Below, one piece after another: positions 40,538-46,222 of a stretch of 64,000 nucleotides of DNA (position 1 is the stretch's first letter; the number at the start of each line of letters is the position of its first letter). The DNA lies in NCBI RefSeq assembly GCF_000383615.1, contig NZ_KB911600.1:1-64000 (forward strand), in the 5' to 3' direction. The stretch is from Streptomyces canus 299MFChir4.1 (GTDB lineage Bacteria > Actinomycetota > Actinomycetes > Streptomycetales > Streptomycetaceae). A program made the position numbers and the translations under genes. The notes below the pieces were generated by a model that saw only the letters and a list, made by a program, of their open reading frames with translations, searched no databases and was not told the DNA's origin.

Positions 40538-41281
40538 CTAGCTGGTGGCCGCTGCGAGTTGCTGGAACGGCACGGCGTGATGCCAGGCGGCGTCACGGAG
40601 CATCGCGTACCTGATCACCTCGGCCGGTTCGGTGATCAGCTCAACGTCGGTCAGCTCGTCGGCGTCGGTGAAGTTGAGCCGGGCGACCAAGCGCGAGTCG
40701 AAGATCCAGAAGTCTTCGTTGCCGAGCCGCAGCCGCTCGGCGTCCTCACGGCGCAGGGTGCGGATGTCCTCCCCGAGCTCCGTGTTCCGCTCAGCGTTGA
40801 CCATGAGGTAACGCTGACCGGTGGTCGGCGGGTCGTCGACCAACCGGACGCGGGCGACGCTCTTCCCGGCCGCCGTCTGGCTGCTGATCGTGTGGCAGTA
40901 CCAAGAGCTCATGTCCCAGTCGACACGGCCCTCGGCGAGGAACTGTGCGTAGGTCTCGGTCGACTCGTCGGAGGCATACCGGCGGCGGGTCTCCAGCCGC
41001 CAGGCGGTGTGCTCGAAGATCTCGAAGAGCCGGTTGAAGGCGGCCAGGTCGATGACCTTCGCCTGCCTCGTCGCGTCCTTGGGCGCCCAGTCGGTGATCA
41101 GCTCACGCGGGACGACGATCGCGACTTCGTCCGTCCCGAGGTGCTGAAGCTGGGCGACGTCCGCCGGATCGGTGAGCGGCGGGCCGTGGACGATCACCTG
41201 GCCGGTGTCGACGTCCTCGTGAATCGACGGGCAGCCGGTGTCACCGCTGCCGGTGCCGTTGAAGCGGATGTTGCGCGTCAT
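40538..41281 (-). CDS. DUF6879 family protein
   Basis: A 247-residue protein. The C-terminal two thirds (FNRLFEIFEHTAWRLETRRRYASDESTETYAQFLAEG ... SWYCHTISSQTAAGKSVARVRLVDDPPTTGQRYLMVNAERNTELGEDIRTL ... EDFWIFDSRLVARLNF ... EVIRYAMLRDAAWHHAVPF) matches the DUF6879 family, typically encoded beside Scr1-type HTH genes in Streptomyces. ATG at 41281 has GGGAGGG 5 nt upstream. The first 80 residues are an extra domain. Function is unknown; the pairing suggests a regulator/partner module. Confidence 0.78.
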   Translation of the reverse strand: MTRNIRFNGTGSGDTGCPSIHEDVDTGQVIVHGPPLTDPADVAQLQHLGTDEVAIVVPRELITDWAPKDATRQAKVIDLAAFNRLFEIFEHTAWRLETRRRYASDESTETYAQFLAEGRVDWDMSSWYCHTISSQTAAGKSVARVRLVDDPPTTGQRYLMVNAERNTELGEDIRTLRREDAERLRLGNEDFWIFDSRLVARLNFTDADELTDVELITEPAEVIRYAMLRDAAWHHAVPFQQLAAATS

Positions 41282-41454
41282 GTGCCCTCCCGTGTCGAGC
41301 CGTGCTCCGTGCTCTGATCTTGTCGCCGGAGCGCCCACCCGGCTATGGCCTCCCTGACGCTTCGTGAGAATCCTCGGGCATAAGTCGTAGCTACCCGAGA
41401 ATAACGGCGCATATCCGATACCGCCCCCAACTGCCGCAGGCCAACGCTGAGTTC
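41282..41454. other. Divergent intergenic region in the element
   Basis: A 173-bp gap between the DUF6879/Scr1 operon (-) and the small-gene operon (+). It contains an inverted pair CTCGGG (41373-41378) / CCCGAG (41394-41399) flanking CATAAGTCGTAGCTA, a possible operator for the Scr1-type regulator. This is a weak call. Confidence 0.35.
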
Positions 41455-41658
41455 ATGACCACTGCACAGAAGTCGGGCACGACCGAAGCCATTGAGGCGG
41501 TCGAAGTGCTGCGTGGAGCGCTGACGGCGGCGGGGATCGTCTTGCCGTCCCTGGGAGCCGACACGGCCTCCCCTGCCCTGAACCTGATCAACTTGGGGCG
41601 GGTGCGCGCCGACGTCGCGCTGAGGCTCGCCGACGTCATCCGGCGGGGGTGCGCATGA
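41455..41658 (+). CDS. Element small hypothetical protein
   Basis: A 67-residue protein (MTTAQKSGTTEAIEAVEVLRGALTAAGIVLPSLGAD ... LGRVRADVALRLADVIRRG) with two amphipathic helices. No family is recognised. It is the first of four tightly coupled genes; its stop overlaps the next ATG by four bases. Confidence 0.6.
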   Translation: MTTAQKSGTTEAIEAVEVLRGALTAAGIVLPSLGADTASPALNLINLGRVRADVALRLADVIRRGCA

Positions 41659-41876
41659 ACGCGTACACACCCGACGTCGGCGATCTCGTGTTCGACGAGG
41701 CGACGCGCAAGGTCGGCGTGGTGATGGGACGTGAGGGCCCGCGCTATCAGCTCCGGCCGCCCGGAGGCGGTCGGGAGTGGGACGCATACGGCCCTCTGCG
41801 ACCTCCGACGGCTGGGGAGAAGCTGTCGGCGGGTGTCGCCTTGGCCAACGCACGGAGCCGGGGTGAGACGCCGTGA
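41655..41876 (+). CDS. Element small hypothetical protein
   Basis: A 73-residue protein (MNAYTPDVGDLVFDEATRKVGVVMGREGPRYQLRPPGGGREWDAYGPLRPPT), probably a small beta-barrel-like fold common in actinobacterial accessory regions. It overlaps both neighbours by four bases (ATGA, GTGA). A GTG at 41649 is an alternative start. Confidence 0.6.
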   Translation: MNAYTPDVGDLVFDEATRKVGVVMGREGPRYQLRPPGGGREWDAYGPLRPPTAGEKLSAGVALANARSRGETP

Positions 41877-42058
41877 GCGCCGCGACGGAAGAGGTGACGA
41901 TGTCGGCCGAGTGCACGTTGGGCCAGCGGCCGGACTACCGGGACGTGCACGGGCTGTGCCGCCAGACCAAGGATGTGCCGCTGCCGTACTCGGGCGGGAG
42001 CGTTCTCCTGGTTCGCCGCTGCCGCTGCGCGTGCCACGGCCGGGGAGGTGCGAAGTGA
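41873..42058 (+). CDS. Element small Cys-containing protein
   Basis: A 61-residue protein with Cys13 and Cys29 and a terminal Cys-Arg-Cys-Ala-Cys-His motif, suggesting a metal-binding knuckle. GTG start overlaps the previous stop; its stop overlaps the next GTG. No family is recognised. Confidence 0.55.
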   Translation: MSAATEEVTMSAECTLGQRPDYRDVHGLCRQTKDVPLPYSGGSVLLVRRCRCACHGRGGAK

Positions 42059-42267
42059 GCGGGGGGACGCTGCACGTCTGCCGTGCGCGCGACAGCCTGA
42101 TCACCGACCCCGAGGACGGCGTGATCGTCGCTCATGAGCTCGGCAACTCGGGGCCCGGCTGGGACGTCTGGGCGCACCGTGATCACGCCGACGACGTCGA
42201 TCTGATCGACCCTGACCTACTGAGGATCATGACGCGTATCTGGGCGGCGAAGGCGGCGGCCACGTAG
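42055..42267 (+). CDS. Element small hypothetical protein
   Basis: A 70-residue acidic protein (LHVCRARDSLITDPEDGVIVAHELGNSGPGWDVWAHRDHADDVDLIDPDLLRIM). GTG at 42055 overlaps the previous stop by four bases. It is the last gene before a clear terminator. No family is recognised. Confidence 0.58.
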   Translation: MSGGTLHVCRARDSLITDPEDGVIVAHELGNSGPGWDVWAHRDHADDVDLIDPDLLRIMTRIWAAKAAAT

Positions 42268-42281
42268 CCCGCCTCAACAGA

Positions 42282-42312
42282 ACGGCCAGGGTGCTGTGTT
42301 CACCCTGGCCGT
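42282..42312 (+). terminator. Hairpin ending the small-gene operon 41455-42267
   Basis: ACGGCCAGGGTG (42282-42293), loop CTGTGTT, CACCCTGGCCGT (42301-42312). A perfect 12-bp stem. Confidence 0.8.
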
Positions 42313-42363
42313 CCTGATGCTTGCGCCCTTCCGTTGTCGGCGGCGCCTGTCACAATCCCGTTC

Positions 42364-43161
42364 ATGAGTGATGAGCTGGCCTCGCCCGACATGTCCCTCG
42401 CCCTCGACGCCCCGCAGAACACCGCCACCGTCAGTGAGTGGCTGCTCGGCACGAGCGCACTGCTCATGCAGCACCAGGGCGACACGGAGACTGCTGAGTT
42501 GATCGCAGACGTGACCTCGCTTGAGGTAAGGCTTTGGAACACAGAGTTCGATCAAGAGGGCTACAGAATCGTGCTCGTGGTGGAGCCCCATCTGTACCCC
42601 CGCTACGACGAGGCCGCGCTAAAGAGCATCGAGAAGGCCATGAGCAACGTGCTCAAGCCAGCGGGCAAGGAGATCGACGAGTTCCACGTCCGCCCGCAGA
42701 TCCCACGGCTCGCGCCTCGCTGGCGCGATCAGGTGAAGACTGCGAACGGCCCGAAGCCCAGCAATCAGGGCCGTAAGGTCCGGCTTGAGCCTGATCACCG
42801 GGTAGAGGATCAGCTCTACTTCACGAACGAGTACGAGCGCGAGCTGTATCAGGTGCTCAAGAAGCGGCAGGCGGCCCTGCCGGACAGTGAAACCATCGGG
42901 ATTATGCCGCTTGGCGGTATGCGCGTCCGTCGTCGCGTCCTCGAACCGGATTTCCTGATCACGTATCGCGGGCGAGTCGCCGTCATCGAGCTGGACGGCC
43001 CACACCACAAGGGCCGTGCCGCCTCGGACCACAGCCGGGATCGGCAGCTCCGACATGCCGGAGTGGCGTTCGTCGAGCGTCTGAACGTGGAGGAAGTGAA
43101 TACCCTCGCCGAGGTCGAGAAGTTCGTGGACGACTTCCTGACTCAGCTCGGTCGGCAGTAG
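42364..43161 (+). CDS. Element protein with DUF559/Vsr-like nuclease-fold C-terminus
   Basis: A 265-residue protein. The N-terminal 140 residues are of unknown type (helix-rich, with an HVRPQIPRLAPRWRD patch). The C-terminal 100 residues contain RRVLEPDFLITYRGRVAVIELDGPHH, then DHSRDRQLRHAGVAFVERLNVEEV. This follows the DUF559/very-short-patch-repair nuclease pattern: an Asp strand, then Glu-x-Asp-Gly with His, then an Arg-Asp-x-x-Leu helix ending in a hydrophobic strand. A role in DNA cleavage, as defence or element processing, is inferred. ATG at 42364 has no SD, but a -10-like CACAAT seven bases upstream hints at a leaderless message. Confidence 0.68.
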   Translation: MSDELASPDMSLALDAPQNTATVSEWLLGTSALLMQHQGDTETAELIADVTSLEVRLWNTEFDQEGYRIVLVVEPHLYPRYDEAALKSIEKAMSNVLKPAGKEIDEFHVRPQIPRLAPRWRDQVKTANGPKPSNQGRKVRLEPDHRVEDQLYFTNEYERELYQVLKKRQAALPDSETIGIMPLGGMRVRRRVLEPDFLITYRGRVAVIELDGPHHKGRAASDHSRDRQLRHAGVAFVERLNVEEVNTLAEVEKFVDDFLTQLGRQ

Positions 43162-43166
43162 ACAGC

Positions 43167-43199
43167 ACGGAGCCCGGCCATCCCCCGGCCGGGCTCCGT
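43167..43199. terminator. Bidirectional terminator between nuclease-like gene and recombinase
   Basis: ACGGAGCCCGGCC (43167-43179), loop ATCCCCC, GGCCGGGCTCCGT (43187-43199). A perfect 13-bp stem between convergent genes. Confidence 0.85.
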
Positions 43200-43252
43200 C
43201 GTGTGCGGTTGTTGATCAGCCGGCTCGTTGATCGTCAGGCGATCCTGCGGCG

Positions 43253-44749
43253 CTACGCGATGGTTGCCCACTTGATGCGGTCGGAGACGGATCCTCGCTT
43301 GGTCGCCTTCATGATCCGGACTTCGCCGAGTACGTCGGGCCGGAGCAGCAGCGCCGCGATCTGCCGCTTGATCGCAACCGGCTTGGCCTCCCACCGCTTC
43401 TCGACGTCGGGGCCGTAGTCGAAGAGCGCGGCCAGCGGGGACGGGCCGGGCGTCAGCTCGCTCTCGCGCTGCTCAAGGTCGGTGATCTCGATCTCCAGCT
43501 TCTCGATCTTCCGCGCGATCAGACGTGCCTCTGCGGGGGTCTCGGGGTCCTCGTTCTCGAACGCCTCCAACTGCGCCCGCTTCACGGTGAGCTGGGAGCG
43601 CACCTGGTCGAGCTCGGCGCCGCCGTCCTCGGGAACGACCGCGTGGTAGACCTCCGGCCGGGCCAGGTAGCGGACGATCTCGGGAGTGATGATCTTGTCT
43701 GTCTCCTCCTTGTCGATCTTTGTGCAGCCGCCCTCGCGGCAGGTGTACTCAGCACGGCCGCCGGTGGCTACGTAGGTCACGGCCTCACCAGCGCCGCACT
43801 CGCCGCACTTGATCGTCCGGCTGTAGGCGTGCTGCGCACCGCCCGGCCTGGTGGTCTGGCGCTTGGGGTCGGCGAGGATCACCTGAACCTCCCGGAACAA
43901 GGTCACGAACTCATCCGGCGTCATGGGCGAGCCCTGGAAGTCGGCGACCACGGGCCAGTCGCCGGGGGTCGTCTTGCCCTTGTGGATGCGCTCGCCGATG
44001 TAGAGCACCTTGGTCGCCATGGAGCGCAGGTTCGCGGCCTTGAACGGTGCACCACTGCGCGTGAAGATCTCCCGCACCTCCCAGTCGCGGGCGATCGCCA
44101 GGAATGGGTCGCCTGCCTTGATCCGCTGGAAGAGCTCGATCACGTGCACGGCCTCGGTCGGGTCGGGCATCTGGCCGACCGGGCGCATCGCGGACTTGCC
44201 GCGCGCGTTCCTCATCTGCGCGTACTCGCGCCGATAGCCGAAGGGGATCCGGCCGTGGGGCTTGCCCGTCGCCACGTTCGCGTTCATGGCCCGTATGACC
44301 CTCTCCCTGATCTTCCAGCTTTCGTACTCGCTGTCCGACGCGTCGTCGATCAGGCTCTTGCGGTCGCGACCGTGTCCGGGGTCGTAGAGCCTCTCGTGTG
44401 TGCTCACGAAGATCTTGACTCCGCGTTCCTCGCAGAGCTCGATCAGTGTGATCCACTCGCCGGTGCGGCGCGATCCACGGGAAGACTCCCAGATGACCAG
44501 GACGTCGGCGCCGAAGGTGTCGTTCTTGAGGTCGTCGATCAGTCGGTCGAAGCCCTTGCGGGCCTTGGTCGCATGACGACTCGCGCTGCCCACATCCCGG
44601 TACGGTTCTTCCAGGAGGACGATGCCCGCCTCGGCGGTAGCGATCACGTTTTCGTCGTGCTGCTCCTCGGGTGAGCGTTCGTCGCCGCTCTTGTCCTTGG
44701 AAACCCTCAAGTACTCGCGGCCGGTCAGTGTCGCAGTGGATGTGATCAT
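43253..44749 (-). CDS. Large serine recombinase (integrase)
   Basis: A 498-residue site-specific recombinase. The N-terminal resolvase domain starts REYLRVSKDKSGDERSPEEQ with nucleophile Ser17 and contains DVLVIWESSRGSR. The recombinase domain (RIPFGYRREY ... FKAANLRSMATKVLYIGERIHKG) is followed by a zinc ribbon (CGECGAGEAVTYV ... YTCREGGC) and a coiled coil (ELDQVRSQLTVKRAQLEAFENED ... KIEKLEIEITDLEQRESELT). ATG at 44749 has GGAGGGA 3-9 nt upstream. The gene begins only 59 bp from the attR core, the usual arrangement for these integrases. It catalyses attP x attB integration into recX; a separate directionality factor would be needed for excision and is not identified. Confidence 0.95.
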   Translation of the reverse strand: MITSTATLTGREYLRVSKDKSGDERSPEEQHDENVIATAEAGIVLLEEPYRDVGSASRHATKARKGFDRLIDDLKNDTFGADVLVIWESSRGSRRTGEWITLIELCEERGVKIFVSTHERLYDPGHGRDRKSLIDDASDSEYESWKIRERVIRAMNANVATGKPHGRIPFGYRREYAQMRNARGKSAMRPVGQMPDPTEAVHVIELFQRIKAGDPFLAIARDWEVREIFTRSGAPFKAANLRSMATKVLYIGERIHKGKTTPGDWPVVADFQGSPMTPDEFVTLFREVQVILADPKRQTTRPGGAQHAYSRTIKCGECGAGEAVTYVATGGRAEYTCREGGCTKIDKEETDKIITPEIVRYLARPEVYHAVVPEDGGAELDQVRSQLTVKRAQLEAFENEDPETPAEARLIARKIEKLEIEITDLEQRESELTPGPSPLAALFDYGPDVEKRWEAKPVAIKRQIAALLLRPDVLGEVRIMKATKRGSVSDRIKWATIA

Positions 44750-44765
44750 GGTCCCTCCGTCCGAA

Positions 44766-45332
44766 ATGCCTCCCTTTGATGAAACGTACTCCGAAGGAAA
44801 TTTCTCCAGGGCCGAGCAGGGGGAGCCTCCGGCGGACCCGGTGGAGCGGGCGCGGGCGATCTGTCTGCGCCTGCTCACCGGGACCCCGCGTACGCGGAAG
44901 CAGCTCGCCGACGCCCTGCGCAAGCGGGAGATCCCGGACGACGTCGCCGAGGAGGTGCTGTCGCGGTTCGAGGAGGTCGGACTGATCAACGACAGCGCGT
45001 TCGCGGACGCCTGGGTGGAATCCCGGCACCATGGCCGAGGGCTCGCCCGGCGGGCACTCGCCCAGGAACTGCGCACCAAGGGCGTCGACTCCACACTGAT
45101 CGACGCGGCCGTCTCGCAGCTCGACTCCGAGCAGGAGGAGGAGACGGCCCGAGAACTGGTCGACCGCAAGCTGCGCGCGACGCGTGGGCTCGACCGCGAC
45201 AAGCGACTGCGCCGCCTCGCCGGCATGCTCGCCCGCAAGGGCTACTCCGAGGGCATGGCCCTGCGGGTGGTCCGGCAGGCGCTGGAGGAGGAGGGGGAGG
45301 AAACGGAGTTCCTCGGCGACGAGGGGTTCTGA
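44766..45332 (+). pseudogene. recX: recX, 3' part encoding the intact RecX core (now with element-derived start)
   Basis: The chromosomal recX sequence resumes at 44808-44812. It carries the complete conserved RecX core: ERARAICLRLLTGTPRTRKQLADALRKREIP, RFEEVGLINDSAFADAWVESR and LRRLAGMLARKGYSEGMALRVVRQALEE. The frame is open leftward through element DNA to ATG 44766, giving a 188-residue protein with about 14 foreign N-terminal residues. That ATG has no visible SD, and the recA promoter is now 15 kb away. RecX inhibits RecA filaments. Because only the disordered extension is lost, this part could still work if expressed; whether it is expressed cannot be read from sequence. Confidence 0.85.
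44786..44830. other. attR of the integrative element
   Basis: Right junction. The element arm is GTACTCCGAAGGAAATTT (44786-44803), then CTCC, the AGGG core (44808-44811), then the recX sequence CCGAGCAGG. The arm is the inverted complement, 16 of 18 bases, of 31489-31506 at attL. Confidence 0.85.
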
Positions 45333-45447
45333 AACGGGGGGTTCCGGAACGGGGAGTTCTTGCGAGCCGAGGCGCCGGGCCCGAAGGAAGGGCACTCGGC
45401 ATGGGGGACGTCGTCCACCAGTGGCCGCAGACCGGCAGTCGGGACGC

Positions 45448-45981
45448 TCACTGCCAGTCCTCCGGCCGCTCCACGTGCTCCAGTCGCAGGATCTGCCCCG
45501 CGCGGCTGTAGCGGCGGATCTGGGGGAGGGGCGGGTAGTAGGCGTGCACGGAGATCGCGTGGGCGTCGGTGGACTCGTTGAGGACCTCGTGGACGTGGTG
45601 CTGCCCGAAGGAACGGCCCTTGCCGGCCGGCAGCCGGCGCTCATGGTCCACGTTGTCGGAGAGTTCGAGGGTTTTCCAGCCGTCGGCGGGCAGCCGGGCG
45701 CCGAGGGAGTTCTCCTTGAGCTCGCCGGCGGCGGTGATGAAGGCGCCGACCGACTCGGCGTGGTCGTGCCATCCGGTGCCGGTGCCGGGCGGCCAGCCGA
45801 TCAGCCAGGCCTCGCTGCCGCCGGGCCCCTCCAGGCGGACCCAGGTGCGGCCCTCGGGGTCGAGCGGGAGCGAGTCGATCAGCTCGGCGTCGGCGGCGGT
45901 GCGCCGTACGAAGTCGAAGAGTTCGGCCTGGGTGGGCGGCGCGACGGAGGAGACCGAGGGGAGGGCGGGGGAGACAGACAC
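45448..45981 (-). CDS. Cysteine dioxygenase
   Basis: A 177-residue cupin-fold iron enzyme oxidising cysteine to cysteine sulfinate. The metal-binding pattern is visible as TGWHDHAESVGAFITAAGELKE (two His) and HHVHEVLNESTDAHAISVHAYYPPL (third His). The GTG at 45981 has AGGACGG about 7 nt upstream and gives the family length. Upstream lie a promoter (46153-46182) and a 15-codon cysteine-rich leader peptide gene, suggesting control by cysteinyl-tRNA or cysteine supply. It is convergent with recX. The CDO assignment is strong from motifs and from its place next to recX in Streptomyces. Confidence 0.9.
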   Translation of the reverse strand: MSVSPALPSVSSVAPPTQAELFDFVRRTAADAELIDSLPLDPEGRTWVRLEGPGGSEAWLIGWPPGTGTGWHDHAESVGAFITAAGELKENSLGARLPADGWKTLELSDNVDHERRLPAGKGRSFGQHHVHEVLNESTDAHAISVHAYYPPLPQIRRYSRAGQILRLEHVERPEDWQ

Positions 45982-46058
45982 GGGTACCGTCCTGAGAAGA
46001 GTTCGCGACAGCGTGCCGTCGCACGGGGCGCGGCACGCGGGGAAGTGGAGAGGCGAAT

Positions 46059-46106
46059 TCAGCAGGACGGGCGACACACGCAGCCCGCATAGCGGACGAG
46101 GTCCAT
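46059..46106 (-). CDS. Cysteine-rich leader peptide upstream of cysteine dioxygenase
   Basis: A 15-codon open frame, MDLVRYAGCVCRPSC then TGA. Its ATG at 46106 has GGAGGG six bases upstream, and three of the last seven residues are Cys. It ends 77 bases before the dioxygenase start. Short Cys-rich leaders with a CRP-type ending are known upstream of sulfur genes in actinobacteria and act by ribosome stalling or attenuation. The function here is inferred. Confidence 0.8.
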   Translation of the reverse strand: MDLVRYAGCVCRPSC

Positions 46107-46152
46107 ATGGACCCTCCGCCACAGGCGCACACAGGTGTCGGTCACGATCCGG

Positions 46153-46182
46153 AGTACACCATGGGGGCGCAGACCGTTTCAA
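46153..46182 (-). promoter_or_regulatory. Promoter of the leader peptide/cysteine dioxygenase transcript
   Basis: On the minus strand TTGAAA (46182-46177), an 18-nt spacer and TGTACT (46158-46153). The expected start near 46146 leaves about 40 nt before the leader ATG. Confidence 0.65.
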
Positions 46183-46218
46183 CTCACTGTCACTATGTGG
46201 ACGCACAGTGACAGTGAG
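46183..46218 (-). terminator. Terminator after FAD monooxygenase
   Basis: CTCACTGTCAC (46183-46193), 14-nt loop, GTGACAGTGAG (46208-46218). A perfect 11-bp stem, 4 bp beyond the monooxygenase stop and directly before the cysteine dioxygenase promoter. Confidence 0.8.
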
Positions 46219-46222
46219 CACG

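Larger units (their letters stand above)
31483..44811. mobile_element. 13.3-kb integrative element inserted in recX (serine recombinase, RepA-like helicase, terS-like, NlpC/P60 fusion)
   Basis: The element is bounded by a shared AGGG core at 31483-31486 and 44808-44811; the unit length is 13,325 bp. Excision in silico restores recX in frame. It also creates an attP with 18-bp inverted arms (16 of 18 matching, the inner 10 perfect) separated by 10 bp with the AG dinucleotide at the exact centre. Contents: serine recombinase at the right end, AAA helicase plus iteron-like repeats, terminase-small-subunit-like HTH protein, HTH/NlpC-P60 fusion, two clusters of tiny overlapping genes, ASCH protein, Scr1-type regulator with DUF6879 partner, and a DUF559-like nuclease. 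No head, tail, portal or conjugation genes are seen. Boundaries are read directly from sequence; the class (satellite-like island) is inference. Confidence 0.92.

Noticed and set aside
31483..44811. Complete prophage
   Set aside because: No portal, capsid, tail, large terminase or holin genes can be read; 13.3 kb is also too small for a typical Streptomyces phage.
31483..44811. pSAM2-type actinobacterial integrative conjugative element
   Set aside because: Those use tyrosine integrases at tRNA genes and carry an FtsK-like TraB. Here the integrase is a serine recombinase, the target is recX and no transfer gene is seen.
43253..45238. Serine recombinase extended to 661 residues
   Set aside because: The extra N-terminal part is antisense to the RecX core and crosses attR. 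The resolvase domain starts at ATG 44749 behind GGAGGGA.
45641..46132. 163-codon minus-strand frame beginning MCACGGG upstream of cysteine dioxygenase
   Set aside because: It overlaps the dioxygenase in another frame and is Arg/Pro-rich. The short leader at 46059-46106 has the SD and the Cys codons.
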